DNA from: Glebionis coronaria
Lineage: Eukaryota; Streptophyta; Magnoliopsida; Asterales; Asteraceae
DNA length: 64,000 nucleotides
Reading direction: 5' to 3'
NCBI GenBank assembly: GCA_025667525.1
Contig: CM046882.1
Location: 504,750,792 to 504,814,791, forward strand
Both the position numbers and the translations under genes were made by a program. The first letter of the stretch is position 1. The number at the start of each line of letters is the position of its first letter. Positions 35,913 through 48,710 of this stretch are shown here, in pieces. Under the pieces are notes generated by a model. The model was not told the origin of the DNA. It saw only the letters and a program-made list of their open reading frames with translations, and did no database searches.

Positions 35913-37114
35913 TGTAGAAACTAGAAGGGGGGGGGGTTGAATAGTTTCTTATATTTACTTGTTAAAATGTGGTTTTCAAAAAATCATTTTTTAAAAACTT
36001 AGGCTTGAAGAAATATGTGAAATCTTCTTATGCACAATATGAACAATGATAGTGTAACTAAACTAATACTAACAAAAATATATGCATAAAGAATAAAGAA
36101 TGTAAAGAGTTAAGGGTATAGAAAGATCAAACCGAACACCAAGGATTTATAGTGGTTCGGCAACGAAGCTCACTCCTCGTCCCTACTCCACTCCTCGAGT
36201 ACTCCTTACTCGAGAGTTCACTACACAACAAGCTCCTTATGGTGGAGAAAACCGTACACGTCGCTTAACCAATTTCCGACTCTAAGCTAAAAGTCGAGCC
36301 CTAATCGTAGCTAGGACCAATGTACACAACTATACTTAGTACATACACAACTTCCAAATAGACACAACTACTTGGATCTTCACAACTATGACACAACTAC
36401 AAGTGTATAAAATTAGATCTTCAATGGATCTTTGGTGGTGGACTCAACACTTCACAAGGATAGTGTTCTTCTCTTTGCACTTGGAGAGGAAGGGATGGAA
36501 GAACAAGATTCACTTCTTAAACAAGTAGTAATCAAACAAATGATCAAAGATTTGAGTGATTAAAGAAGAGAGTTTGAATCTGGAAATAGATGTGCAAAAG
36601 AAGTGAGTTGAAAAGCTGAGAATGGTCCACTATTTATAGGACAAAGGGCCAACGGCTATATCTGCCCGCGGTACCTTATCGATAAGGAAACGCCTAGGCG
36701 CTAAGGTACCGCTGGACTAGACTCCGCTCCCTTTTTGTCCTTTAGTGGTGGTGGTCAAATCTGGTTTAAAAAATATCCTGATGGAATATTCCTAACCAAA
36801 TAAGAATATGCCATTTTCAAATTTTCAAATAATTAATTTAATAAAATATTTTCTTAAAAAGAAAGTTTAATAAAAACTTGTCACACTTAATAAAAAGTTA
36901 GTTTTAAGAAAAGATTAAATCACTTGATCACTTGATTAAGGTTAGTACTTGTTTATCCATACCTTAAGTGAAAATGGGTAAAATGAAAAATACTTGAACT
37001 CAAGAATTCGTTTTTCGTTGTTTTCGTAAATGCTTGTTTTTACATATTGTCGTAATCAAAACAAAGCGAGACCAAAAAATGCAAGTAACGTTTTTAGGCA
37101 TTATTGCATTAACA
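35913..37114 (-). repeat. SV2 3' LTR
   Basis: 1202 bp, TGTAGAAAC...GCATTAACA on plus. It is shorter than the other LTR mainly because one of two GCGGTACCTTAT copies near 36668 is missing. Confidence 0.95.
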
Positions 37115-37283
37115 ATCTCCCCCTTTTTGATTCCGACAATACATAAACTCAATCATACAAAAAAACAAGATTTTCGAAGACGAGTTTATTCATTTCTCCC
37201 CCTTTGTCAAAGCAAAAAGGTTGCACAAGTCGGTGTTGAAGAAACAGACTTAGCAAAGACCCCCCTTGGTGCTTACTCCCCCT
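37115..37283 (-). promoter_or_regulatory. Multiple polypurine tracts of SV2
   Basis: On minus the tracts read AAAAAGGGGGAGAT next to the LTR (37115-37129), CAAAGGGGGAGA (37195-37206) and AGGGGGAGT (37275-37283), with a further G-run at 37260-37265. The first is the plus-strand primer for reverse transcription; repeated copies are a known Sirevirus feature. Confidence 0.85.
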
Positions 37284-37554
37284 AGCTTGGGGCACTGAGG
37301 AATCGAGATATGGTGACAAGCTACATAGAAGGATTAGTTGAACAAAAGAAACAACCAACAATATATAGCAATAGGTCACAAAAAAAAATAAGAGAAGAAA
37401 ACACAAAGACAAAGATCCAAGATAGGTTACTAAAAGAACATCATACAAAGAAGTATGGAAAAAGAAACAAGCCAAAAGCATAAATCTAATCCTAGTTGTT
37501 CGAGAATTCTAAGATTTGCTTGAATTTGGTGTCTTGTGGATAAGCAACCAATGC

Positions 37555-37935
37555 TTATATGAAAGACAAGGTAATGGCGGAGGGTGGTGGTGGTGGCTTG
37601 TTGGAGATCTCATAATCAAAGTGAAGAGGAGGCTTGATTAAGAGACTCTTGATGTAGCTCAACTCCTCATAGATGTGTGTCATAGCAAGATGTTGATATT
37701 GACAACAATGACAATATGTTCCATGGTGCATGATATTATCATGAGAAGGAGGAAGAACACTAAAGGGTGGTGGTGGAAGAAAAGATGTTCCACAATCAAC
37801 ATTCTTGGTAGGAGAGATGTGATTAAGAGTGTTCTTGGGTGGGTTTGGATTGTAATGGTTTTTGGGTGAGTTGGGATTGAAAGCAATTGGAGAAAATGGA
37901 GGAGATTCAAGGCTTTCATTGGGAGAGTAAGACAT
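37555..37935 (-). CDS. Small extra ORF between pol and 3' LTR of SV2
   Basis: 126 codons starting MSYSPNESLESPPFSPIAF. It is rich in Pro, Asn and Ser with PNSPKN/PNPPKN-type repeats, a Cys/His cluster (GTYCHCCQYQHLAM) in the middle and a Pro run (PPPPPS) near the end. It lies where some Sireviruses carry an additional or envelope-like ORF, but it is far shorter than those proteins and shows no signal peptide or membrane segment. I do not recognise a family. It may be a real accessory protein, a remnant, or chance coding in the 3' region; no other copy in the window covers this part. Confidence 0.4.
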   Translation of the reverse strand: MSYSPNESLESPPFSPIAFNPNSPKNHYNPNPPKNTLNHISPTKNVDCGTSFLPPPPFSVLPPSHDNIMHHGTYCHCCQYQHLAMTHIYEELSYIKSLLIKPPLHFDYEISNKPPPPPSAITLSFI

Positions 37936-38617
37936 TTTGAGGTGTGAAGTATGGCAAAATGCTTATGGTTTAAATAGGGAAGGCTTAGGGTATTTTTGGG
38001 GTGGTCAAAGGGTTTAAAACAAAGATTCTCAAAAATGTTGGAGCAAATCTGGAGTTTCAGACAAAAACCCGAAAAAGGAAGGCACTGTAGGCGGTTCCTT
38101 AGCAAGGCTGGCGATACCTTAGCAATAAGGTACCGCGGTTCACATATGGAACCACCTGCAGAGGCAGTGTCTGGTGTTTGGAGGAAGATTTTTTCAGCAA
38201 ATCTTATTTTTCTAGTCTAACTTATCATAGGGATATGCTTAAAAGCAAAGATAGACAAAGGAAACATATGCAAACTTACCAAATAGAGATTTGACCAAAA
38301 TACATGGATAAAGAAATCGATGTAGGTGGTGTGTAAGACAAGACCTTAAGTCATGACACAATGATCCTCCATGATTCTATCTTGTTCTTGCTATGTTTGA
38401 GAGAATCATACATATGAATTATGTAAGCTCTAGATTAATAGCGAGAATCTATGAAAAATCGTTTTTAGATTGAATTAACAATGTCAAACGAATTTCTCAA
38501 CTATTTTCGAAAGAGACTTTGAGATTTTTGAAAAGGAGAAGAGAGGGTTTTTCAAAAAGAGTTTGGAAGACTCAATGACTCAAAGTGGTAAAAGAAAACA
38601 CACAAAAAGAAAGGAAA

Positions 38618-41600
38618 TTAAGGAAGATGTTCCATTAATCCTAGACCTAGACGCAAGTAATTAAAAGGTTCCCTCTTAAGTGGCTTAGTGAAGATGTCGG
38701 CTAAGTTGTCCTCGGAGGGTACCTTCTCAATTGAAATGTTCCCCTTTTGAACATTATCCCTAAGGAAATGGTGTCGAATTTCTATGTGTTTGGTTCGCGA
38801 ATGTTGCACGGGATTCTTGCTAAGGTCTATAGCGCCTTTATTATCGCACATGATGGGAACATCATCAAGAGAAATCCCGTAATCAACAAGCGCTTGCTTC
38901 ATCCATAGAGCTTGTTGGCATGCTTTTCTGGCACTCACATACTCGGCTTCCGTGGTGGATATTGCAAGAGCGGTTTGTTTCTTGGAGAACCAAGAAGTTA
39001 AACAACAACCCATGAAGGTACAAACTCCACTAGTGCTTTTCCGGTCCACATAGTCTCCCGCATGATCCGAGTCTGCGTAGACAATGGTTTCTATGCCGGT
39101 CCCTTTAGGATACCATAATCCTAAATGTATAGTGCCTTTAATGTATCGGAAGATACGCTTAACCGCTTCAAGGTGAGAGGTTTTGGGAGCCTCTTGGAAG
39201 CGAGCACAAAGGCAAACACTAAACATGATATCCGGTCGACTTGCCGTTAGGTACAACAAACTACCAATCATACCTCTATATTTGGTGTTGTCTACCGACT
39301 CACAATCATCATCTACGGTGAGTTTAGTATCCGAGGCCATTGGGGTCTTCATTGGTCTAGATTCTTCTAATCTAAATTTCTTAGCGTACTTAGATTGACT
39401 AAAGAAAATACCATCGTCCATTTGTTTAATTTGGAGTCCTAAAAAGAAGTTAAGTTCTCCCATCATACTCATTTCAAACTCATCATGCATGATTTTGGCA
39501 AAGTCATCACATAATTCTTGACAAGTTTATCCAAATATAACGTCATCAACATATATTTGTACGATTATGAGGTGAGGACCTTTCTTCTTTGTAAAGAGTG
39601 TATTGTCTACCATTCCCATGGTATACTCATGTTTAACAAGAAACGCTTTAAGTCTATCATACCAAGCTTTGGGTGCTTGTTTGAGACCATAAAGTATCTT
39701 CTTAAGCTTGTAAACATGATCCGGTTTCTCAAAATCAATGAAGCCTGGAGGTTGAGCCACATATACCTCCTCATTGATCAAACCGTTAAGAAATGCACTC
39801 TTTACATCCATTTGTTGAAGCTTAAAATCTAAGGCACAAGCGTAGGCTAAAAGGATTCTAATGGATTCTAATCTAGCTACCGATGCATATCTCGTCATAA
39901 TCAATCCCTTCTTGTTGATTATAGCCTTGAGCTACAAGTCTAGCCTTGTTGCGAGACACAACACCATTCTCATCTAACTTATTCCTAAATACCCATTTGG
40001 TTCGTATAATGGTAGAACTTTTAGGTGGAGGAACAAGTTCCCAAACATCATTGGCAACGAATTGATTCAATTCTTCTTGCATCGCAATGACCCAACTCTC
40101 ATCGGTCAAAGCTTCTTTAAAATTCTTTGCTTCAATCAAGGAGACAAAACAAAAGAAGTTGCTTTGGTTTTGGACTTGATATCTTAGGGTCCTTTGATTT
40201 AAGTCACCAATGACATTATTGAGAGTATGATCCCTAGATTCCTTAATGTTTACTTCCTTTTCAACACTAAGGTCTTCAACTCATATTTTTCTAACCTCTT
40301 TGGCTTTAACTACTTCTAATTCATCCAAGTCATCATCAACCAATGGTGGTGTCTTGGGTGAAGGAGGGGTTTCATCAAAGGTTACGTTGAGTGATTCTTC
40401 AATAACCCCCGAGGTTCTATTTAGGACTATGTAGGCTTTGCTAGTTTGGGAATAACCTAAAAGGATACCTTCGTAAGACTTTGGGTCAAACTTGGTAAGG
40501 TAGTCTTTGGTGTTGAGGATAAAGCACTTGCTTCCAAACACCTTAAAGTATTCCAATGAGGGTTTCTTACCTTTAAGAATCTCATAGGGGGTCTTTCCTA
40601 GGAAAGGTCGAATAAGAATTCGGTTGAGAATATAAGTCGATGTGTCCACGGCATTGCACCAAAACTTTTGAGGCAAAGATTGCTCGTTTAACATCGTCCT
40701 ACTCATCTCTTGGAGAGTCCTATTCTTCCTTTCAACTACCCCATTTGATTGTGGAGTGCGAGGAGCCGAGAAGTTATGGGTAATACCATGAGCTTCACAA
40801 AAGGCACCAAATTGCACTTCATTATCAAATTCCCTACCATGATCCGTCCTAATAGAGACAATTGAACATCCTAGTTGATTTTGAATTCTTCGACTAAAGA
40901 TTTCGAAGTGATCGAAAGCTTCATTCTTAGATGCCAAAAATCTATTCCAAGTGAATCTAGAATAGTCATCAACTATAACTAGGGTATAAAGGTTACCTCC
41001 ATAACTCCGTATGGCGGAAGGTCTAAAAAGATCCATATGTAGGAGCTCTAAGCACTGAGAGGTCGAAACCAAATTCTTGGCTTTGTGACTTGAGTGAACT
41101 TGCTTTCCAACTTTGCAAGCATCACAAAAGTGACTATCAAACTTAATCTTGGGGAGGTGTCTTACCAACTCCTTAGAGACTAAATATTGAATTAAACGCA
41201 TATTAGCGTGACCTAATCTCCTATGCCAAAGAGTAGAACTATCATCTATAGTCGCAAGACATATGTTGTCTTTTGACTTCTTATTGACCTTCATAACATA
41301 AAGCCCATGCTTTCTAATACCTTTTCCAATGACCTTTCCATCTTTTACGATTTCACTGTCATGTTCCGAAAAGATGACCTTACACTTATTATCAAAAATT
41401 TGACCTATACTTAAAAGATTAAACCCTAAGTTATCTACGTGCTCAACATTTTCAATGGTCATGGAGTCAAGAGAAATCGTACCTTTGCCAATGATATTAC
41501 CACGTAGACTACTAGCGAATGTGACGTTACCTCGATCATATGCTTTGTAGTGCGAGAACAAACTTCGATTACCCGTCATGTGTTTAGAACATCCACTATC

Positions 41601-41636
41601 CTTAATCCACTCGTCGGGCTCCAAATCAATTCCCAA
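38618..41636 (-). pseudogene. SV2 pol: protease, integrase, RT and RNase H, broken
   Basis: Read from 41636: protease signature DSGCSKHMTG about 12 residues in, gag-pre-integrase LWHRRLGHANMRL, and the integrase core with LHMDLFRPS, IRTDHGREFDN and NGVVERKNRT (D, D, E). From 40139 RT has RTKWVFRNKLDE, QQMDVKSAFLNG and QIYVDDVIFG. From 39490 come GELNFFLGLQIKQ and RNase H (YADSDHAGD, STTEAEYVSA, MCDNKGAIDLS) to the stop at 38618. Breaks: in-frame stops near 40281 and 39524, and a frameshift near 39895 inside RT. The pol frame differs from the gag frame, and gag ends in its own stop just upstream, as in SV1. Confidence 0.9.
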
Positions 41637-41662
41637 GCATATCTAGGTAACAACACACAAGA

Positions 41663-43714
41663 TCAAACATTTGGTCCCCAATATCTCATGGGTCCAAAAT
41701 TGTTAGTTCCAAACATCCCTTGCATTTGGTTGGGATGCATGAATGAAGGAGGGGTTCCCCATGGAGAACAAAATGGAGGAGGGTAGTAATTCATGTAACC
41801 ATTTTGTTGTTCATTATTTGTCCTAGGTGTATTTGATCTAGGTTTAGAGTTATGATTATTCCTTCTAGGTGTTGGAGTTTTACTTCTAGGTCGTGAATTG
41901 TTTTGATTATCTTTTCTAGGAGTTGTTGTTCTACTTCTAGGCTTAGACTCATTCCGTATTTTAGGTGGAGTAGAGAATGGTCTTGATAAACTTCTATTTC
42001 CCATGAGAGGTTTACTTAATGGCTTGTAGAACTTATCAATAGCATTGTCGTCAAGTATGGGTAATTTTACCTTATTAACAATAAGATGCTTTGGTTTTTC
42101 ATCTAACTTAGACTTTTCAGAATGTTCAGGATTTTCACCAAAATCATCCTCTAGCCGCGGTACCTTATCTATGGCGGCGGTTCCATAGTGATAAGGAACC
42201 GCCCCATACAATCTGGGACCGCGTACAGTGGGTGATTTTTGTGAAAATCTGACTTGTTTAGGTTCACTAGTTGAGGCTTCATTTGAGTTAAAACCTAGAC
42301 CAAGTCTTTCCTTAGAATGAACTTGTTTGTTTAACATATCATCAAGAGCACTAGTACCTTTCATGAACTTTTCCAATTTGATGGAGGTGCTCTTGAGATC
42401 CTCATTTTCTATTCTAAGTTTCTCACAACTTAAGCAACCTAAATCCACTTCTTTATTTTTCTCAAGTATTGCCAATTTCTCCCTAAGCTCATTGATCTCA
42501 TTTTCAAGCTTAGTTTTGGTTGATTTTAAGGTTTTATTCTTTTCTATGAATTTAAGACTAAGTTTGTGTAAACTATCATATTTGCCTTCAAATTCAATAT
42601 CATCAAAGGTGGAGCTATCATAACTATAATATTCGGTTTCGGAATGTACCTCTTTAGAAGTGTGAGCCATAAGACATTTCTCCTCTTTGGGGTTGTCATC
42701 ATCATCTTCACCGCTATCGCTCCAAGCGCCACTAACGAACACCGTGTGGTTCTTATCGCGAGCGGGCTTTGGACAATCACCAATGAAGTGATTTGGATCA
42801 CCACATCTAAAGCAATTCCTATCACCTTTTTCGTTCTTGGCAAACCGATTTTTTGAGAATGGTTTCTTGTCATTGTTGGGTTGCCTAACGTGTTGACCTC
42901 GTCTCTTGAAGAACTTCTTGAAATCTCTCACCGCCAATGCATACTCCTCGTCATCGCTATCCGAGGAACTATCATGGTCACTTTGTGCCTTCTTGGCTTT
43001 AAGTGCAAGAGGTTTTCTTTCACTCTTGGTTTTCACTAATTCTGAGTCCTTCAAAATTATCATCTCATGAACCTTCAAGTTGCCTATGAGTTCATCGAGC
43101 GATAAAGTTGAGAGATCTTTCGATTCTTCAATCGCCGTGACTTTTGCTCTCCACTTTGGATGTAAAGCCCTTAGAAACTTCCTAACATTGTTCTTGCTAG
43201 AAAAACCTTCATCAAGTGCTTTTAGACTAGTAATAATGGTGTTAAACCTAGCAAATGCACTATCAATAGTTTCATCTTCTAAGATGACAAATTGTTCATT
43301 ATGTTGGACAAGAAGATCGATTTTGCTTTCTTTGACTTGGCTATTACCTTGGTGGGTTACTAAAAGAGTGTTCCAAATATCTTTAGCGGGTTCACACCTA
43401 AAAATCCTTTCATACTCTTTCTTAGGTAAAGCATTATAAATCACCATTTTAGCCTCATTATTTTTTGAAAGTTTCTTTTTAGTGTCGTCATTAGCTTTGT
43501 CAAAAGTGACCAATTCTTTTGTTTTAGAAACTTCATTAAATTGAAAGGGTAAAAAATCACCATTGGTAATAACATGCCAAAGATCTAAATCTTTTGATTT
43601 CACATAAGTTTCAAATCTATTTTTCCAATAAATAAAACTATCGGTTTCAAAAAGTGGTGGTCTTTGCATAGATTGCCCTTCTAGGTATTTGTTGGAATCC
43701 ATAGATCGATTCAA
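41663..43714 (-). CDS. SV2 Gag, intact ORF
   Basis: 683 codons, the only full-length Gag of this family here. It starts [20 protein letters not shown], with a UBN2/DUF4219-type N-terminus ([20 protein letters not shown]), an acidic Ser/Asp patch ([10 protein letters not shown] near 255), the zinc knuckle [14 protein letters not shown] near residue 305, and a Lys/Glu-rich coiled coil (about 395-475). The basic tail has RSRTTTPRK and [11 protein letters not shown] repeats (about 590-640), and it ends [11 protein letters not shown]. Gag forms the particle and binds RNA; the RS-like tail is long for copia elements but expected in Sireviruses. A palindromic insert is translated near residue 505 (AVPYHYGTA). 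The frame is open, so it could be expressed, but pol is dead. Confidence 0.88.
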   Translation of the reverse strand: MNRSMDSNKYLEGQSMQRPPLFETDSFIYWKNRFETYVKSKDLDLWHVITNGDFLPFQFNEVSKTKELVTFDKANDDTKKKLSKNNEAKMVIYNALPKKEYERIFRCEPAKDIWNTLLVTHQGNSQVKESKIDLLVQHNEQFVILEDETIDSAFARFNTIITSLKALDEGFSSKNNVRKFLRALHPKWRAKVTAIEESKDLSTLSLDELIGNLKVHEMIILKDSELVKTKSERKPLALKAKKAQSDHDSSSDSDDEEYALAVRDFKKFFKRRGQHVRQPNNDKKPFSKNRFAKNEKGDRNCFRCGDPNHFIGDCPKPARDKNHTVFVSGAWSDSGEDDDDNPKEEKCLMAHTSKEVHSETEYYSYDSSTFDDIEFEGKYDSLHKLSLKFIEKNKTLKSTKTKLENEINELREKLAILEKNKEVDLGCLSCEKLRIENEDLKSTSIKLEKFMKGTSALDDMLNKQVHSKERLGLGFNSNEASTSEPKQVRFSQKSPTVRGPRLYGAVPYHYGTAAIDKVPRLEDDFGENPEHSEKSKLDEKPKHLIVNKVKLPILDDNAIDKFYKPLSKPLMGNRSLSRPFSTPPKIRNESKPRSRTTTPRKDNQNNSRPRSKTPTPRRNNHNSKPRSNTPRTNNEQQNGYMNYYPPPFCSPWGTPPSFMHPNQMQGMFGTNNFGPMRYWGPNV

Positions 43715-43769
43715 GTTTTAAAATAAAATATACTTTAAAAATTCTTGAGCAACCCGCTCTGATACCAAT

Positions 43770-44989
43770 TGTAGAAACTAGAAGAGGGGGGTTGAATAGT
43801 TTCTTATATTTACTTGTTAAAATGTGGTTTTCAAAAAATCATTTTTCAAAAACTTAGGCTTGAGAAAATATGTGAAATCTTCTTATGCACAATATGAACA
43901 ATGATAGTGTAACTAAACTAATACTAACAAAAATATATGCACAAAGAATAAAGAATGTAAAGAGTTAAGGGTAAAGAAAGATCAAATCGAACACCAAGGA
44001 TTTATAGTGGTTCGGCAACGAAGCTCACTCCTCGTCCCTACTCCACTCCTCGAGTACTCCTTACTCGAGAGTTCACTACACAACAAGCTCCTTATGGTGG
44101 AGAAAACCGTACACGTCGCTTAACCAATTTCCGACTCTAAGCTAAAAGTCGAGCCCTAATCGTAGCTAGGACCAATCTACACAACTATATTTAGTACATA
44201 CACAACTTCCAAATAGACACAACTACTTGGATCTTCACAACTATGACACAACTACAAGTGTATAAAATTAGATCTTCAATGGATCTTTGGTGGTGGAATC
44301 AACACTTCACAAGGATAGTGTTCTTCTCTTTGCACTTGGAGAGGAAGGGATAGAAGAACAAGATTCACTTCTTAAACAAGTAGTAATCAAACAAATGATC
44401 AAAGATTTGAGTGATTAAAGAAGAGAGTTTGAATCTGGAAATAGATGTGCAAAAGAGGTGAGTTGAAAAGCTGAGAATGGTCCACTATTTATAGGACAAA
44501 GGGCCAACGACTATATCTGCCCGCGGTACCTTATTTTAGCCCGCGGTACCTTATCGATAAGGAAACGCCTAGGCGCTAAGGTACCGCTGGACTAGACTCC
44601 GCTCCCTTTTTGTCCTTTAGTGGTGGAGGTCATATCTGGTTTAAAAAATATCCTGATAGAATATTCCTAACCAAATAAGAATATGCCATTTTCAAATTTT
44701 CAAATAATTAATTTAATAAAACATTTTCTTAAAAAGAAAGTTTAATAAAAACTTGTCACACTTAATAAAAAGTTAGTTTTAAGAAAAGATTAAATCACTT
44801 GATCACTTGATTAAGGTTAGTACTTGTTTATCCATACCTTAAGTGAAAATGGGTAAAATGAAAAATACTTGAACTCAAGAATTCGTTTTTCGTTGTTTTC
44901 GTAAATGCTTGTTTTTACATATTTTCGTAATCAAAACAAAGCGAGACCAAAAAATGCAAGTAACGTTTTTAGGCATTATTGCATTAACA
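43770..44989 (-). repeat. SV2 5' LTR
   Basis: 1220 bp, matching 35913-37114 with about 16 substitutions by eye, and with two tandem copies of CCCGCGGTACCTTAT at 44519-44555. Confidence 0.95.
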
Positions 44990-46196
44990 AATTGTTAATT
45001 AGAAACATATAATTAAAATTAAATGGTTAATTAAAATACATAAAATAATAACAAAAATTAATAGTTAATTGTTTTGCCATGATTATATTATGTGTTATCC
45101 GGCTATAAGACTCGCTACAATCACGTAATGTGATGCATGGGGCGATTTAGGTACTTGATGAAAATCTAATGAGAGTCTTATGGTTCTTCGTTTGGGGAAG
45201 ACTCTTTAGGGTCTCAGATTTATGTGTTTATTTAATGTCTTATGTTTATTTTATTTGTTTTCCTAATTGCATTATTGTTACATGTTTTTCAAAACACCTA
45301 ATTGCATGCAATATGGATAAATACCTATAGAAAAACATGACATTAAAATTGGTCAATATTTTACACGCCTAAATACATGCTCATTGTGACCGGTTATGTG
45401 TTACGTGGAAAAGTGTTTTATAAAATAAAAAGGACCTAAACACTATTGAAACACGCTTTCATGAAAATAAAAACAGGACGCTATCTCATGGGATGTACGG
45501 GTTACCCACTAGAACAAACTATAAGGCGGGTATAAGCCGGTACGCACAGTCACACCTAAAGGATATCCGACTATTGCCTTGCGCTGGTCTGGTCCTGCGC
45601 TTGCTTGCGAGTTCGATTGGAGCTACCATGAACCATCGTAGATCACTACAGTGTCATTACTAAAAGTTTTTAAAAATCGTGCTACAAAGTTGTTTACATG
45701 CTTCTGTGTACACATGTTTTACCACATTTATGTGTTATACCCTATGTGAAATTTAAGTGTATGCCAGCCAACTAAGAACACGTGCATTTGATTTGGCTTC
45801 TCTGGACAGTCCTAAGGGCCTTGTCAAACCCATGGCAAATTTTTCACGACGGTCAGACCCTGTGTGATATTTGCATGTTCTTGCTTGGTTAACTTAACTC
45901 GAGTATGCACGGTCAGACCCTGGACCCGAGGCATAAGATGAGACTAAACATGCTCATGACATTACTACCGTTTTACTAGTGTCTTGAACGGTCTCATAAA
46001 GTCTAAGAGTTGCATGTTATGCAATTAACGCTCGTCGCTTACCTCTTGCCCCACGTGTTTACATATTGGACAGTCCTTTTGTAACGAGTGGGAGTTCAAG
46101 ATGGATCTTAGTCTTATTTAGTAATTAATTGGGTAGTTAATTCTATTAAGAATGTAATTATCAAAAATACTAATTGTTTGAACTTTTTAATTGTAG
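44990..46196 (+). other. TE3 leader, right part
   Basis: Continuation of the untranslated leader after SV2 (left part 35737-35912); matches 24563-25770 of TE2. No gene. Confidence 0.85.
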
Positions 46197-47583
46197 ATGA
46201 CTACCAATGCCGGAAACAATTCGGTACTCAGGAGTTTCTTCGAGAAACACTAACTCACTGGGCCTAATTTCATTGATCGGTACCGCCAGTTGCGCATTAT
46301 CCTATCAGCTGAAGACAAGGAACAATACTTGGAACATCCAATTTGCTGCACCTGTTGCAACTCCTGGTCACCAAGTCCCTCCTGATGCTCTTGCAGCTCA
46401 TGTTGCTTAGGTCAAAGGGTCAAAGGACATTGCTGCCCTTATGCTCATGACTATGGACTTAGAGATCCAACGAAATCTAACCCATCTCGGAGCATATGAT
46501 ATGTTGCAGGAGCTGAAAACCATGTTTTCTCAGCAAGCAGAACATGAACTTCTTCAAACTGCGCGTGAATTTCACGCGTGCAAACTTGAGGAAGGTCAAA
46601 ATGTAGGCTCATATGTTCTTAAGATGAAGGGATACATTGAGAACTTGGAGCGTCTTGGTCACCCCGTGACTATCAGCTATGGAATAAGCCTGATCTTGAT
46701 AGGCCTTTCCAAGGAGTATGACAGTTTTGTTCAAAACTTCCACATGCATGGCATGGGGAAGACTATGAATTCGGTGAATGTACTGCATGCCATGCTTAAA
46801 CAACATGAGCAGACACTTCCCAAGAAGGTTGTTTCACCTGCACTTCATAATGTGCGTGCAGGCAAGGTCCAGAAAAACCAAGGTAGAAAACTACCTAAGG
46901 CTGCGAAGGGGAATTATGGTAATGGAAAGAATAAGTTGGCTTATGCTCCCGAGCACAAACCATCTTATGCTCCCAAGAACAGAAATCTTCCACCACCCAA
47001 AAAGGGTAATCCTGCTAAGGACGACCCATGTCACAAATGTGGTCAGATAGGTCATTGGAAACGGAACTGTCCCGAGCACTTAGCCGAGTTGCAGAAATAG
47101 AAGAGGTTGTCTCAAGAAGCCAACACTTCAGGTATTTTCACTATAGAACTATATTCCCTTCCGAGTAATTCGTGGGTATATGACACTGGTTGTGGTACTC
47201 ACATTTGTAATAATACTCAGGGTCTAAGGGGAAGTAAGAAGCTGAATCCAGGAGCTTTGAATCTGTACATGGGTAATGGTCAACGTGCAGGAGTCGAAGC
47301 TATTGTAAATTATCATTTATGTCTCCCTAGTGGATTAGTTATTGTTTTGAACAATTGTCATTATGCTCCATCTATCACTAGAGGGATTATTTCAGTTTCT
47401 GATTTGTTTAAAGATGGTTTTGTAAACTGTTTTGATTCAATAATGCAATTTCAGTTTCTAGGAATAACGTTGTTTATTTTACTGCTACTCCCCGAGGGGA
47501 TGACATTTATAAAATTGATATGTCTTGTTCTAAAACAAATGATAGTTCTATGTTTGCTGTTAGCAATAAAAGAGCCAAATTAA
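46197..47583 (+). pseudogene. TE3 gag and protease, broken
   Basis: Same protein as TE2 gag. Damage specific to this copy: an AAA-to-TAA-type stop about 20 codons in (CAC TAA near 46250), a small deletion near 46342, a TAG at 47098-47100 just after the zinc knuckle CHKCGQIGHWKRNC, and a frame change near 47455. The protease signature WVYDTGCGTHI is at about 47175. Sequence after GIISVSDLF, missing from TE2, continues here to the gag-pre-integrase LWHCRLGHISKKRMEKL and the TAA shared with TE2 at 47652-47654. Confidence 0.88.
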
Positions 47584-48709
47584 CTTTGGACTCTACTCTC
47601 TTGTGGCATTGTCGTCTTGGACACATAAGCAAGAAACGCATGGAGAAGTTGTAACATGATGGACTTCTCACCTCAACTGACATTAAGTCATTTGAAAAGT
47701 GCGTCTCTTGTATGTCTGGGAAGATGGCAAGAAAACCCTATTCACATCAAGTGGAAACGGCTAAAGATCTACTTGGACTAATACATACTAATGTTTGTGG
47801 CCCATTTAGGATCGTGTCAAGGCAAGGAGATAACTACTTTGTCACTTTTACTGACGACTTTAGTCGGTATGGTTATGTTTACCTATTAAAGCATAAACAT
47901 GAAGTGTTTGAGACATTTAAAGTGTTTCAAAAGGAAGTAGAAAATCAACTCGGTAAGACCATAAAATCACTACGATCTGATCGTGAAGGTGAATATATGA
48001 GTCAAGAGTTTTTGGATCATCTTAAGGAGCATGGGATTATTGCCCATCGAACTCCTCCCTACACACCTCAACATAATGGGGTGTCTGAGAGGAGGAATCG
48101 AACACTGCTAGACATGGTTTGATCCATGATGAGTCAAACTACTCTTCCAAAGTCCTTTTGGGATTATGCCCTTGAGTCTGCTGCACGCATACTCAACATG
48201 GTTCCAACTAAGAAGGTTGACAAGACACCGTACGAAGTATGGCATGGGCAAGCCCCTAAGTTGTCTTACTTAAGAGTATGGGGTTGTGAAGCTTTGGTTA
48301 AACGTGATACGATGACCAAACCTGACAAACTGGAACCCATATCTATTAAGTGTATTTTTGTAGGATACCCAAAGGAAACGATGGGATATTCCTTCTACTA
48401 CCCACCCGAGAACAAAGTTATTGTTGCTCGGAATGCTGAGTTCTTTGAGAGAAATATCTTAGATCAAGAAGGAAGTGGGAGTATAGAAGATCTTGAAATC
48501 ATTCAAGATGAAGATACAAATCCTTCTGATGACAATGGCTTAGATCATGACGAGGATGCTCAAGAAATTGAAGAACCTCAAAGTGATATCAATCCCATTC
48601 GTAAGTCCTCTAGGACACGCCGTGCACCAAATCGAATGTGTTTATACGTCGATGCTGAGGAGCATGAGTTAGGGGATCTTGGAGAACCCGCTAACTATAA
48701 AGCTGCATA
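47584..48709 (+). pseudogene. TE3 integrase, broken
   Basis: 47712-48122 has MSGKMARKPYSHQVE, LIHTNVCGPF (the first catalytic Asp replaced by Asn), LRSDREGEYMS and NGVSERRNRTLLDMV, then a TGA where TE2 has CGA. 48126-48710 carries the C-terminal part (WGCEALVKR, FVGYPKETMGYSFYYP) and the variable linker, ending with TAA where TE2 has TTA. The Asp-to-Asn change would inactivate the enzyme on its own. Confidence 0.88.
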
Positions 48710-48710
48710 A

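Larger units (their letters stand above)
35913..44989 (-). mobile_element. SV2: complete Sirevirus-like Ty1-copia retrotransposon
   Basis: 9077 bp on the minus strand, inserted in the TE3 leader with TSD AATTG (35908-35912 and 44990-44994); TE2 has the uninterrupted site at 24560. LTRs are 35913-37114 and 43770-44989. The primer site TGGTATCAGAGCGGG reads on minus at about 43752-43766. Order: gag, protease-integrase, RT-RNase H, a small extra ORF, and several polypurine tracts. Long LTRs and multiple GGGGGAG tracts upstream of the 3' LTR are Sirevirus traits. Pol is broken, so it is not autonomous. Confidence 0.93.
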
